A DNA stretch of 64,000 bases from Psychrobacillus lasiicapitis (GTDB lineage Bacteria > Bacillota > Bacilli > Bacillales_A > Planococcaceae), in the NCBI RefSeq assembly GCF_006861795.1, contig NZ_VDGH01000008.1, forward strand, positions 186,001 to 250,000, read 5' to 3'. The position numbers and the translations under genes were made by a program. Shown here in pieces: positions 42,165-50,897 of the stretch; within the stretch, counting starts at the first letter, position 1, and each line of letters opens with the position of its first letter. A model generated the notes under the pieces. It was not told where the DNA came from. It ran no database searches and saw only the letters and a program-made list of their open reading frames with translations.

Positions 42165-44591
42165 CTAGCCTTCATTCTTTACCGGTTTTAAGTGTAATTC
42201 ACTTCTCGTAAGCCATTTATCTTCAAAATCAGTTGCAGGTAGTGGACGGCTGATGCCATAGCCTTGCGCAAAATCACAGCAATTCGCAGCCAAGAAATTA
42301 TATTCTTCTACTCCTTCCACCCCTTCGGCAATGACTTTCAAATCTAGTTGCTTAGCTATCGCTATGATTGTTTTTACAATGGCTTTATTCTCAGCGTCTT
42401 GACTCATACTAATCACAAATGAATTATCGATTTTTAATGAGTCAAGTGGATATTTTGTCAGATAGCTAAACGAAGAGTATCCTGTTCCAAAGTCATCCAT
42501 TGATAGACTTATACCGAGCGCTTTTAATTCATCTAACTTTTCAACCATGACCTCTGCATACATCGCAATACTCTCTGTAATCTCTAACACAATATAGGAT
42601 GCAGGGAGTCCATATTTTTCGATAGCGTTTTTCACTTTCACTAAAAAAGTTGGTTCGAGTAACTGTCTTACAGATACATTAACGCTTACGGTTAAAGGCT
42701 TGTAACCCGCCTTTTGCCAACGAGCATTTTGTTCTATTGCAGTATTCAGTACCCAGTGACCTATCGGAATAATCATTCCTGTCTCTTCCGCAATGGAAAT
42801 AAATTCATCTGGTGGAACTTGTCCCAGTGTTTCGTTATTCCAGCGAATAAGAGATTCCATGCCTACTATTTCATTGTTATTTAAATCTATAATAGGCTGA
42901 TAATAAAGTTCAAATTCTTCATTATCTAATGCGCTTCGTAATTGTTTTTCAATCATCATTTTCCTGTAAAGTTTCTGATGCATTTCGTGTGTAAACAATT
43001 GAAAGTCATTCTTTCCTCTTTCTTTTACATGGTACATTGCGATATCTGCATGTTTTATCAATGTATTAGCGTCATCTCCGTCAGTTGGAAAGATACTAAT
43101 CCCAATGCTTGGTGTAATAATGTAATCACTGCCATCGAGCCAAAAGCCATTCTTAAATTGTTCCAGCAACTCTTTTGCAAAAGTTTCACTAGCTTCCTCA
43201 TTATGATGCGGAAGTATAATGGTAAACTCATCGCCTCCAAGTCGATAAATTTTGGCACCAGAATGTCTATTTTTCAGTATGTTTTCTAAACGTTTTGTAA
43301 CTTCGATTAATAGCAGATCACCTACATCATGTCCGAGTGTATCATTTATATATTTAAAGCGATCTAAATCAATAAACATAATCGCATTCTTACTGTTCTC
43401 CATTTTAGCTTTTTCAAGAAAGTTAGTTAAATCCTCATTAAACATTCTTCTATTCGGTAACCCTGTTAGGATATCGTGATTGGCTTGGAACATAATTTCA
43501 TTTTCATGTTGCTTTCGATCGGTAATATCCATTGAAACAGCAAGTGATCCTGAGCTGTCATTAATATTGATTGGTACTTGAACAGTCTGTAACCATATGG
43601 CATCTCTTGATTTGGCTGTGACGATTTCCTCTTTTATAAAGAGTTTTTCTGTGTGCTTGAGGATTATCTTCTTTTGATCAACATTTTGTCTTATTACACA
43701 AGTATCTAGCTGAATGTCATCGTCCGTTTTCCCTATCATATCTTGAATTTTCATTCCCATTAACTGCGCATATGATTGATTGACTAGAGTATATCGACCA
43801 TTTTCATCCTGAGCATAAATGTAGTTTGGGTTCAAATCGATAACTTGAAACAGAAAATTTTTTTGCTCAGACAGCTTCATATTCATCTTGTTTACTATTT
43901 CTAGATACATTCTGCTCGACAGAATTAAAAGAGAAATTGCAAAGAGTAAAATCGCAATAGAACTTGGGTATAATCTTGTCGCTGGGAACATATTTAAAGT
44001 TCCTATTGCGTATGCAGTGAAAGCAAAGATATTAAAATAAACTAAAAAAGAACGCATACTCTTGTCTTTTACTTGTAAACTTATTAAAAAACAGAGAATC
44101 ATACTAAGTACAAATAAAAGAATATTAGAATGAAACAACCATGATAGCTCTCCATAAACAGGAAAGTAATATATAGTGGAACCATTATGTATAGCTTCTA
44201 ATCCACTAACCCCCTTATTACTCCATCCGCTTATATAAACAACCAAAGCCATCACATAGAATAATAGAACGGTAGTACGATTAATCAGAAAACGCCACTT
44301 CTTTTTTAAGTCATTTGCCAACATCTCATGAACAATTATATATGCTACATAAAAGATCGTGGGCGGTATCATAATAGACCCAAATCGAAAGAGCTTGAAA
44401 AAGATCTCAATGGTCTCTTCTTTAAAAATAGTAGACGAATACAAAAAGGCAACATCTAATTGCCAGAATGAGGATAACAAAAGGAACATAAAGATAATTT
44501 TGGATAGATTATTGTTTTTGAATAAAACAAGTATCGTAATTCCAATACATAAGGGAATACAGGATAACAAAATTAAAAATAGAAAAAACAT
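42165..44591 (-). CDS. Membrane PAS-GGDEF-EAL c-di-GMP turnover protein
   Basis: 808 residues. About seven membrane helices (1-230) resemble a 7TM sensor, followed by PAS (about 245-358), GGDEF (about 365-535) and EAL (about 545-800). RLGGDEF (452-456) is intact; the RxxD inhibitory site is lost (HSGA). In the phosphodiesterase domain the EAL triplet is ESL (579-581), while NVSVRQL, EITESIAM, DDFGTGYSS, KIDNSF, AEGVEG and QGYGISRPLP are kept. It may be bifunctional, but the A-to-S change needs testing. ATG with AGGAGG 8 bp before. Monocistronic, ending at the structured element. Confidence 0.9.
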   Translation of the reverse strand: MFFLFLILLSCIPLCIGITILVLFKNNNLSKIIFMFLLLSSFWQLDVAFLYSSTIFKEETIEIFFKLFRFGSIMIPPTIFYVAYIIVHEMLANDLKKKWRFLINRTTVLLFYVMALVVYISGWSNKGVSGLEAIHNGSTIYYFPVYGELSWLFHSNILLFVLSMILCFLISLQVKDKSMRSFLVYFNIFAFTAYAIGTLNMFPATRLYPSSIAILLFAISLLILSSRMYLEIVNKMNMKLSEQKNFLFQVIDLNPNYIYAQDENGRYTLVNQSYAQLMGMKIQDMIGKTDDDIQLDTCVIRQNVDQKKIILKHTEKLFIKEEIVTAKSRDAIWLQTVQVPININDSSGSLAVSMDITDRKQHENEIMFQANHDILTGLPNRRMFNEDLTNFLEKAKMENSKNAIMFIDLDRFKYINDTLGHDVGDLLLIEVTKRLENILKNRHSGAKIYRLGGDEFTIILPHHNEEASETFAKELLEQFKNGFWLDGSDYIITPSIGISIFPTDGDDANTLIKHADIAMYHVKERGKNDFQLFTHEMHQKLYRKMMIEKQLRSALDNEEFELYYQPIIDLNNNEIVGMESLIRWNNETLGQVPPDEFISIAEETGMIIPIGHWVLNTAIEQNARWQKAGYKPLTVSVNVSVRQLLEPTFLVKVKNAIEKYGLPASYIVLEITESIAMYAEVMVEKLDELKALGISLSMDDFGTGYSSFSYLTKYPLDSLKIDNSFVISMSQDAENKAIVKTIIAIAKQLDLKVIAEGVEGVEEYNFLAANCCDFAQGYGISRPLPATDFEDKWLTRSELHLKPVKNEG

Positions 44592-45179
44592 ATAATGAAC
44601 CTCCTATAAAAGTGACAATAATAGACAAGCATTATTCCCACTACTCCCTCTAGTAATAATGCATACGTACTGTACTGCTTGATGTCTAGTTTTATATACA
44701 ATCGGTACGTCTTCAAAAATCATTTTCTTTTGTTTTAATTGGGTAATAATCCATGTCCTAGAGAAAGCAGAGATGATAGGATTAGCATCGCTCTCATTGC
44801 GCAAAATGTATGTCTCCTAATCTCTTATACAGAAGTGAATGGAATTTATCATATGTCATTTCTAATATAACAAGATATTTTATCCTTATGCCTCTCCCTT
44901 TTATTACGATATCTTCCAATTATTCCATCTTTCAATTTCAACTTTATTCTATTATAAACGACATAATAATGGGAAGTCTATGTACTCATGCCTTAAGACC
45001 TAAGAATAAATATAGTTAATCATTTAATGAGGTAACATCTAGTATAATAGCGCTGTTAAACAAATTTAATTTATATTGGATTGCTAATAAATAGTGGAAA
45101 TGACCTAGGAAAAGTGAAGGCATACAATATTGGTATTAGTAGCGTTCTATAGAAAGGATAGGAGACTTTCGTGAATTAT
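44592..45179. other. Gene-free region
   Basis: About 590 bp of AT-rich sequence between the GGDEF/EAL gene and the repeat near 45180. Short ORFs here lack ribosome binding sites and protein-like composition. The GGDEF/EAL promoter should be near 44600-44700, but no clear boxes were seen. Confidence 0.4.
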
Positions 45180-45202
45180 CAGAATAGTTCCTTACACAGG
45201 GA
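45180..45202 (+). repeat. Copy of the TTACACAGGGA repeat
   Basis: The 23-bp segment CAGAATAGTTCCTTACACAG(GGA) matches 49842-49864 at 20 of 23 positions in direct orientation. Together the copies flank the mmsA-mmsB-gntP-tetR block. Confidence 0.5.
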
Positions 45203-45214
45203 AGTATACAGCGC

Positions 45215-45245
45215 AAAAAATCCAGGACATCAAAATGTCCTGGAT
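45215..45245 (-). terminator. Terminator of the mmsA operon, copy 2 of the ATCCAGGACAT hairpin
   Basis: ATCCAGGACAT (45220-45230) pairs with ATGTCCTGGAT (45235-45245), loop CAAA, with A-run 45215-45220. It starts 9 bp after the mmsA stop. The sequence is the same as in the hairpin at 41940-41970 over the stem, loop and T tract. Confidence 0.85.
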
Positions 45246-45253
45246 TCTATAAA

Positions 45254-46765
45254 TTAATTACTTGGGAATGAGAAAGATGCTTGCTCCAACTGATCTTCTG
45301 GCCAGCGTTCCGAAATAGTTTTGTTTTTCGTGAAAAATCGAACTGTATCCGGTCCAAACATATGACCTTCCCCGAACTTGGAACTTTTCCAGCCGCCGAA
45401 ATTATAATAGCCAACAGGGATTGGAATTGGCACGTTGACACCGACCATGCCCACTTCGATTTCGCTAGTGAATTTACGGGATGCAGCTCCACTGTTTGTG
45501 TAGATCGTAACTCCATTACCTAATTCATGCTTGTTGACCAAATCGATGGCATCTTCAAGTGACGGTACACGTACGACGATGCGTGCTGGTCCAAAAACCT
45601 CTTCTTTGTAGATTTTCATGTCTGGTGTAACGTTATCTAGCAAAGTTGGTCCAAGATAATAGCCTTCCGAACTTTCACAGATTTCTGGGTTGCGTCCATC
45701 AATAACTAATGATGCACCTTCTTCAATACTATTGTTTATTTCGGACAATACATTTTGTTTCGCTTCTTTTGAGATGACTGGACCAAAATCGACTTGTTCG
45801 TCTGTGTATGGACCGACTTTTAATGCTCTGACTTTTTCATTTAGAATGGAAACAAATTTCTCTGCTGTTTCCTCTCCTACTGGCATTGCTGTTGAGATGG
45901 CCATGCAGCGTTGGGAAGCGGCTCCATATGCTGCCCCTAAGAATGCAGTGGCAGCCTGCTCAAGATCTGCATCTGGCATGATGATCATATGGTTCTTCCC
46001 ACCTCCGAATGCTGCAACGCGTTTTCCATGCTGAGTGCCTGTTTGATATACATATTCAGCAATTCGAGTAGATCCTACGAATGAAATCGCACTGACATCT
46101 TCATTCTTCAGCAACTCATCCACAACTTCCTTGTCTCCATTGACTACGCTCCATACGCCTTCAGGTAGCCCAGCTTCTGCCCATAGTTCACTGATGAAAA
46201 GCGCTGAATGTGGCACTTTTTCAGATGGCTTCAAGATAACCGAGTTTCCTACTGCAACTGCCATGGAGGTCATTGCAACAGGCACCATTACAGGAAAGTT
46301 AAAAGGAGCTATTGCTGCTACTACGCCCAAAGGTGACTTGGTTGAGAAAGCATTAATATTCCCACCTACGTTGACAGAATACTCGCCTTTCAATAAATGA
46401 GGTGCGCTTAACGCCAAATCCACTGATTCCAATCCACGAGTGATTTCTCCTAGCGCATCCGCTTTCGTTTTACCACTTTCTAAGCAAACAATATCAACTA
46501 ATTCATCTTGTCGAGAATACAGCAAGTTACGGAAATTTAATACCACTTCCATCTTTTTAGCGAGTGATTTCGCCTGCCATTCTACCTGACCTTTTTTTGC
46601 AAGCTCGATTGCTTGTTTGGTTTCTTCTGCTGTTGCAAGAGGCACACCTGCAATTACTTCTCCAGTTGATGGATTGAACACTTCGCCAAAACGGCCGCTT
46701 GTTCCTTCGACTTTTTTACCTCCGATAAAGTGGGATAGTTTTTGAACTTCTTGTATGGTTGTCAT
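45254..46765 (-). CDS. mmsA: Methylmalonate-semialdehyde dehydrogenase (CoA-acylating)
   Basis: 503 residues of the aldehyde dehydrogenase superfamily with MmsA/IolA features: NHMIIMPDADLEQAA, AAYGAASQRCMAIS (catalytic Cys), PFNFPVMVPVAMTSMAVAVGNSVILKPSEK, GFPVGVNVPIPIPV-like VGMVGVNVPIPIPVGYYNFGGWKSSKFGEGHMFGPD near the end. It converts methylmalonate semialdehyde to propionyl-CoA in valine catabolism, or malonate semialdehyde to acetyl-CoA. It overlaps mmsB by 4 bp, so it is co-translated with the hydroxyisobutyrate dehydrogenase. Confidence 0.92.
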   Translation of the reverse strand: MTTIQEVQKLSHFIGGKKVEGTSGRFGEVFNPSTGEVIAGVPLATAEETKQAIELAKKGQVEWQAKSLAKKMEVVLNFRNLLYSRQDELVDIVCLESGKTKADALGEITRGLESVDLALSAPHLLKGEYSVNVGGNINAFSTKSPLGVVAAIAPFNFPVMVPVAMTSMAVAVGNSVILKPSEKVPHSALFISELWAEAGLPEGVWSVVNGDKEVVDELLKNEDVSAISFVGSTRIAEYVYQTGTQHGKRVAAFGGGKNHMIIMPDADLEQAATAFLGAAYGAASQRCMAISTAMPVGEETAEKFVSILNEKVRALKVGPYTDEQVDFGPVISKEAKQNVLSEINNSIEEGASLVIDGRNPEICESSEGYYLGPTLLDNVTPDMKIYKEEVFGPARIVVRVPSLEDAIDLVNKHELGNGVTIYTNSGAASRKFTSEIEVGMVGVNVPIPIPVGYYNFGGWKSSKFGEGHMFGPDTVRFFTKNKTISERWPEDQLEQASFSFPSN

Positions 46766-47655
46766 AGTACTTCCTCCTTCTTATTTGTTTTGGCTTCTGA
46801 TAAATAAGCTGCTGAGATATCTAGATGTCCGAACCCATCCTGAGACATTTGTTCATATTCCTCTATCAATTGATTGGTCACTGGCAGATTCACTTCTCCT
46901 TGGACAGCCATTTGCTGTGCAAGGCGCATATCTTTTAGTAAAAGATCGATGGAGAAACCTGGCTGGTAATCTTCATTTTTCATATACTCCGCATAATTAC
47001 GTGTGTAGATTTTGCTTTGTCCATAGCTGACATTTAAGATTTCATAAACTTTATCGAGGGACAATCCAACACTTTCTGCCAGCACTAGCATTTCTGCGAC
47101 ACCCTTTGTATAAAAGCCGATCATCAAGTTGTTCAGCAATTTGATGCGAGTGCCGACACTCGGTGAATCGCCAAGCAAGAAAATATTCTTGCCCAATACA
47201 TTTAATAGTGGAAGTGCTTTTTCATAGTTTTCTTTTGTTCCACCAACCATGATCGTCAAGGTAGCTTGAACTGCTCCGATAACACCGCCGCTTACTGGAG
47301 CTCCTAAATAATGCAGACCGTTTTTATTAGCAAGAGCCGCAATATCATCATTTAGCTTCGGATCTACTGTACTGAAGTCTATCAATAAAGTCCCCGGTGC
47401 CGCAGTCTCGATTAATCCACCTGGATTTGTATAAATCGCTTCCACCACTTGAGGTGTTGGAAGACTAGTCATAATCACTTTTGTCTGTGCCGCAAGTTCA
47501 GCGTTTGTCTTCGCAACTTTACCGCCAATTTCCGTAAATTTTTGCAGTATCTCTTCTTTAACATCCATTCCATAAACGGTGTAGCCAGCCTTGATCAAAT
47601 TAGTTGTCATTGGCAATCCCATATTGCCTAGTCCAATAAAACCGATTGTTTCCAT
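46762..47655 (-). CDS. mmsB: 3-hydroxyisobutyrate dehydrogenase-family enzyme
   Basis: 297 residues of the beta-hydroxyacid dehydrogenase family. IGFIGLGNMGLPMTTNLIKAGY is the NAD(P) site, GAPVSGGVIGAVQATLTIMVGG the substrate motif and RIKLLNNLMIGF carries the catalytic Lys. The product semialdehyde would feed MmsA encoded directly downstream. A tartronate-semialdehyde or sulfolactaldehyde reductase role is possible from sequence alone; the neighbour MmsA favours 3-hydroxyisobutyrate. RBS AAAAGGAG. Confidence 0.85.
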   Translation of the reverse strand: METIGFIGLGNMGLPMTTNLIKAGYTVYGMDVKEEILQKFTEIGGKVAKTNAELAAQTKVIMTSLPTPQVVEAIYTNPGGLIETAAPGTLLIDFSTVDPKLNDDIAALANKNGLHYLGAPVSGGVIGAVQATLTIMVGGTKENYEKALPLLNVLGKNIFLLGDSPSVGTRIKLLNNLMIGFYTKGVAEMLVLAESVGLSLDKVYEILNVSYGQSKIYTRNYAEYMKNEDYQPGFSIDLLLKDMRLAQQMAVQGEVNLPVTNQLIEEYEQMSQDGFGHLDISAAYLSEAKTNKKEEVL

Positions 47656-47672
47656 TATTTATTCCACTCCTT

Positions 47673-48983
47673 TTAAAAGATTGAATATAAGATAATTGCT
47701 AATGCAAGTGCTACGAGCGATACACCAACGCTAATCACAAAGATTGGTTTGTAAGCGCGGTCATGGGTTTCATTGCTGACTGCCCGAATCGTCGTTACGA
47801 TATACCCGTTATGTGGCAATGAGTCCAAACCACCAGAAGCAAGTGCTGAGATTCGGTGCATAGCGTTTGGATCCAAGCCTTGTACATTGTAAATTGGAGC
47901 CAAAATCGGAAGCGCTATTCCTAGTCCTCCTGAAGCAGATCCTGTGATTCCAGCAATCACCGTAACCGCTACTGCTAGCCCGATGTATTCCATACCTGGA
48001 AGTGAGACAAGGCCATCTACAATCATTTGAAAAGTCGGCGTTTGCTGGGCTACAGCTCCGAAACCGACCACCGCACAAATATTTACAGTAGCAATGACGG
48101 CATTTTCAGCACCTTTTGTGAACATCGCCCGGTATTGATCGGTGTATTTATACATCGTACCTAGCCCAACTGCGCAGCCGACAAACAATCCTAACAAAGC
48201 AGCACCGACCGAGGATATGAACTGCGCGCTTATATTCAGCGTTATGACCACAAGTGCAAGTGGTAAAATAGAAAAGAATACTGGCGGCAAATTACGCTCT
48301 ACTGCCTCAAGTTTACTTAAGTTCTCCATGACCACTTGAGGTGCATCAAATTGTTCACCGTTTTTGATGGCACGGTCCACCATAAACTTCATTGCATAAC
48401 TTCCTACTATAATAATGAAAATCGCTACGACTATTGCAATCCAGCCACCAGCAGTCGGCTTCGTTCCGAAAAACTCCATTGGTATTAAGTTTTGCACTTC
48501 TGGTGACCCTGGTGAAGTCATCGTAAATGAAATCGATCCGAAAACAATCGCTGCCGGGATAAATCTATGAGGAATATTCCCTTCCCGGAACAATGATAAA
48601 GCAATCGGATAAGCAGCAAATGCCACAATTGCCACACTCACTCCACCGTATGCCATAACCGAACAAGCGACGACAACTGCCAAAACGGCGTGCTTTGCAC
48701 CAATTACCCGTTTCACCCAATTGGCAATCGAATTAGCCGCACCTGTTTCTTCCATGATTTTTCCAAATACTGCCCCAAGCAAATATACAAGGAACCAACT
48801 AGCAAAATAGCCGGTGAATCCCGTCATATAATTTTCTGTAAGCGCTTTCTCTAAAGACAAATGATTTGTCAAAGCGACTACAATGGAAGCAATCAATGCT
48901 GCGAAGATAATATTCATCCCCCGCATGGTGAAATACATAAGTAACCCTAACCCCAGAAAAAAACCGATAAACGCAATAACCAT
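47673..48983 (-). CDS. GntP-family permease
   Basis: The ATG at 48983 follows an AGGGGGAAG ribosome site, so the in-frame extension to 49031 is dropped; this gives 436 residues. About 12 helices with GntP-type features: AVVVACSVMAYGGVSVAIVAFAAYPIALSLFREGNIPHRFIPAAIVFGSISFTMTSPGSPEVQNLIP and TGSASGGLGIALPIL. GntP proteins import gluconate or other hydroxy acids; here the likely substrate is a hydroxy acid used by MmsB. First gene of the operon, divergent from tetR. Confidence 0.85.
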   Translation of the reverse strand: MVIAFIGFFLGLGLLMYFTMRGMNIIFAALIASIVVALTNHLSLEKALTENYMTGFTGYFASWFLVYLLGAVFGKIMEETGAANSIANWVKRVIGAKHAVLAVVVACSVMAYGGVSVAIVAFAAYPIALSLFREGNIPHRFIPAAIVFGSISFTMTSPGSPEVQNLIPMEFFGTKPTAGGWIAIVVAIFIIIVGSYAMKFMVDRAIKNGEQFDAPQVVMENLSKLEAVERNLPPVFFSILPLALVVITLNISAQFISSVGAALLGLFVGCAVGLGTMYKYTDQYRAMFTKGAENAVIATVNICAVVGFGAVAQQTPTFQMIVDGLVSLPGMEYIGLAVAVTVIAGITGSASGGLGIALPILAPIYNVQGLDPNAMHRISALASGGLDSLPHNGYIVTTIRAVSNETHDRAYKPIFVISVGVSLVALALAIILYSIF

Positions 48984-49035
48984 CTTCTTCCCCCTGCTCC
49001 CCTTTAAGCATTCAAAGATTTGAGATACCAAAGTC

Positions 49036-49051
49036 AGATACTTTAGTATCT
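49036..49051. promoter_or_regulatory. Palindrome in the gntP-tetR divergent region
   Basis: AGATACTTTAGTATCT has 7-bp arms with a 2-bp spacer; a further GATACC half lies at 49023-49028. The position between divergent genes, 53 bp from the permease start, suggests the TetR operator. Confidence 0.55.
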
Positions 49052-49195
49052 TAAATGATAATAGAAAGAATTTTATTTGTAAACAGTAAATTTACTATTT
49101 TCTGATTTTTATATTTTTAGTTCTGAAATTCTAATAATAGTCCTTGTATTATTTAGAAAATATGTTAGTTTCAATTAATAAAGGAGTGTAGATAG

Positions 49196-49813
49196 ATGAA
49201 ACCATCTTCCCAAAGAGCGATCAAAGCGCAGCAAACACGCCAGCTATTATTAGATACAGCCCTTGAATTATTTGATAAAAAAGGGTTTGATAATGTGACC
49301 ATTGATGAAATTGCCGAAAAATGCGATGTCTCAAAAGGCGCGTTTTACAGACATTTCAATTCAAAATATGATGTCTTCGCAGTTAAATTCAAAGATATCG
49401 ATAATTTTTACGAGAGCTTCTATGAAAAAATACATCCAGCTTGTACGGTAAAAGAAAAAATCATCCTGGCTTATCAAGAGCAGATGAAATATTTACGTGA
49501 CGAACTAGGAGTAGATTTTGTAAGAACAGTCTATACAAGTGCGCTGTCACGTACGATGGATGAGAAGCACTATTTAGTGGACCCCGAACGCCGCATTTAC
49601 AAATTGATAGAAAGCTTTCTCGATGAAGGGCTTGAAAAAGGGGAATTCACTTCTGCATGGGAAAAAGAGCAATTGCTCCATAACTTGACTCGATGCATGA
49701 GAGCCACCGTCTTCGACTGGATCATCTTCCAAAATAAATTGGATATTGTCGAAGAAATTAAAGTACTTGTTACGATGATCTTTGAGGGGATTGGGAAACG
49801 GGAAAATGAATAG
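49196..49813 (+). CDS. TetR-family regulator
   Basis: 205 residues. The N-terminal HTH is typical: RQLLLDTALELFDKKGFDNVTIDEIAEKCDVSKGAFYRHFNSKYDVF. The C-terminal ligand domain is helical. It starts at ATG 49196 after AAAGGAGTG. Divergent from the permease/mmsB/mmsA operon, which it probably represses or autoregulates with; the inducer is likely a pathway intermediate. Confidence 0.93.
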   Translation: MKPSSQRAIKAQQTRQLLLDTALELFDKKGFDNVTIDEIAEKCDVSKGAFYRHFNSKYDVFAVKFKDIDNFYESFYEKIHPACTVKEKIILAYQEQMKYLRDELGVDFVRTVYTSALSRTMDEKHYLVDPERRIYKLIESFLDEGLEKGEFTSAWEKEQLLHNLTRCMRATVFDWIIFQNKLDIVEEIKVLVTMIFEGIGKRENE

Positions 49814-49821
49814 TTTTACCT

Positions 49822-49864
49822 TCCCTGTGTAAGAAACAATTCAGAATTGTCTCTTACACAGGGA
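49822..49864. repeat. Long imperfect palindrome (TTACACAGGGA repeat)
   Basis: Twenty-base arms at 49822-49841 and 49845-49864 pair with one mismatch around a 3-nt loop: TCCCTGTGTAAGA with TCTTACACAGGGA outside, ACAATT with AATTGT inside. It lies 9 bp after the tetR stop. No T tract follows. A related half occurs at 45180 and a weaker one at 58262-58280. Confidence 0.75.
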
Positions 49865-49876
49865 CAACAAGATACA

Positions 49877-49910
49877 AATAACACCCACCCTTCATTAGGT
49901 GAGTGTTATT
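49877..49910. terminator. Hairpin of the AACGCCCAC family after tetR
   Basis: AATAACACCCACC (49877-49889) pairs with GGTGAGTGTTATT (49898-49910) with one mismatch on plus and a G-U on minus. A/T flanks on both sides suit a bidirectional terminator for tetR and the M55 peptidase gene. Confidence 0.65.
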
Positions 49911-49979
49911 TGGTATTTAACTATTTAATAAAGACAAAAGTCTATGGTCAGAATTTTTTCTTACATGTAATACTTTTTA

Positions 49980-50825
49980 TCAGGCATTTACGCTTCCGAG
50001 TACTCCATTAGTAGATGCAATTGCAATAATTACACATCCCCACATATGCTTATAAGCGGTAACCATATCTTCACACGTAAACTTAATTCTTGTTGGACTG
50101 ATCATTTGAACCGTTGGTAGTGTAGTTGTCATTTTTGCTTGTTGGGGGCCTTTAAATTCAATTTCAAAAGTTATCGGACCTTCTATTTTTAACGGTTTAA
50201 TATTGTTAATCCTAGTAAGAGAAAAAGCAATCTTTTGCTCGATTTCTTTTTGTACCACCTCAGGATGTATTAATTCTGCTGCTAAGCGATCACGTGCAAA
50301 TTTGACTATCACTGATTCTATGTCTGGCAATGTCTCTTTCACTTCGGCCACATATTGATCATCCCCACTGATGAAGAGGGCAGGTATATCTAAACTACCT
50401 GCAACCAAGGCATTCATTTCGGTTTCTCCAACAATCTGATTGTTGATTTTCATTTCCTTAACGCATATTCCAGCAAGAGTATGGCTTATTACTGCATGTG
50501 AAGCACTTTCTCTTCCATGATGCCCAATAAAAATGATTCCATCAAATGTATTGTCGAGCCCCTCTAATTGGCACATGACACGATTATTACCTGACACTAA
50601 TCGAGCTCTTGGATCCAACTCTTCTATTAGAATGTTAGACATATTTCCGTGACCATCAGCCACGACAACTTCCTTTGCCCCACCTTTATAGGCGCCTCTA
50701 ACAGCAGCATTTACCTCCGCTGTCATTAACTTTCGAAACCGCTGATACTCAGCATTTGTTGTAAGCTGCTGAATAGTCGCAACGCCAGCGATTCCTTCGA
50801 TATCTGCAGAAATAAATAATTTCAA
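49980..50825 (-). CDS. M55 D-aminopeptidase (DppA-like)
   Basis: 281 residues starting with TTG at 50825, GAGG 8 bp before. The zinc residues of the M55 family are visible: SADIEG (Asp8, Glu10), ADGHGNMSN (His60), GHHGRESA and GETEMNAL. Family members such as B. subtilis DppA cleave D-amino-acid peptides such as D-Ala-D-Ala in the cytoplasm. It is the last gene of a peptide transporter operon, as DppA is linked with the dpp transport genes in B. subtilis. Confidence 0.9.
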   Translation of the reverse strand: MKLFISADIEGIAGVATIQQLTTNAEYQRFRKLMTAEVNAAVRGAYKGGAKEVVVADGHGNMSNILIEELDPRARLVSGNNRVMCQLEGLDNTFDGIIFIGHHGRESASHAVISHTLAGICVKEMKINNQIVGETEMNALVAGSLDIPALFISGDDQYVAEVKETLPDIESVIVKFARDRLAAELIHPEVVQKEIEQKIAFSLTRINNIKPLKIEGPITFEIEFKGPQQAKMTTTLPTVQMISPTRIKFTCEDMVTAYKHMWGCVIIAIASTNGVLGSVNA

Positions 50826-50897
50826 TCAATTAACCTCATTTCACTTAACTTTTTTGGATGATCGAAAAACAGTTAGCCATGTCAGGTTATTACTTGA

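Noticed and set aside
44604-44804. Minus-strand ORF of 66 codons upstream of the GGDEF/EAL gene
   Set aside because: The only AGGAG-like sequence is about 16 bp from the start, too far, and the protein has no recognisable features.
44810-45019. Plus-strand ORF of 69 codons
   Set aside because: No ribosome binding site, hydrophobic but random-looking composition, and no neighbour to support it.
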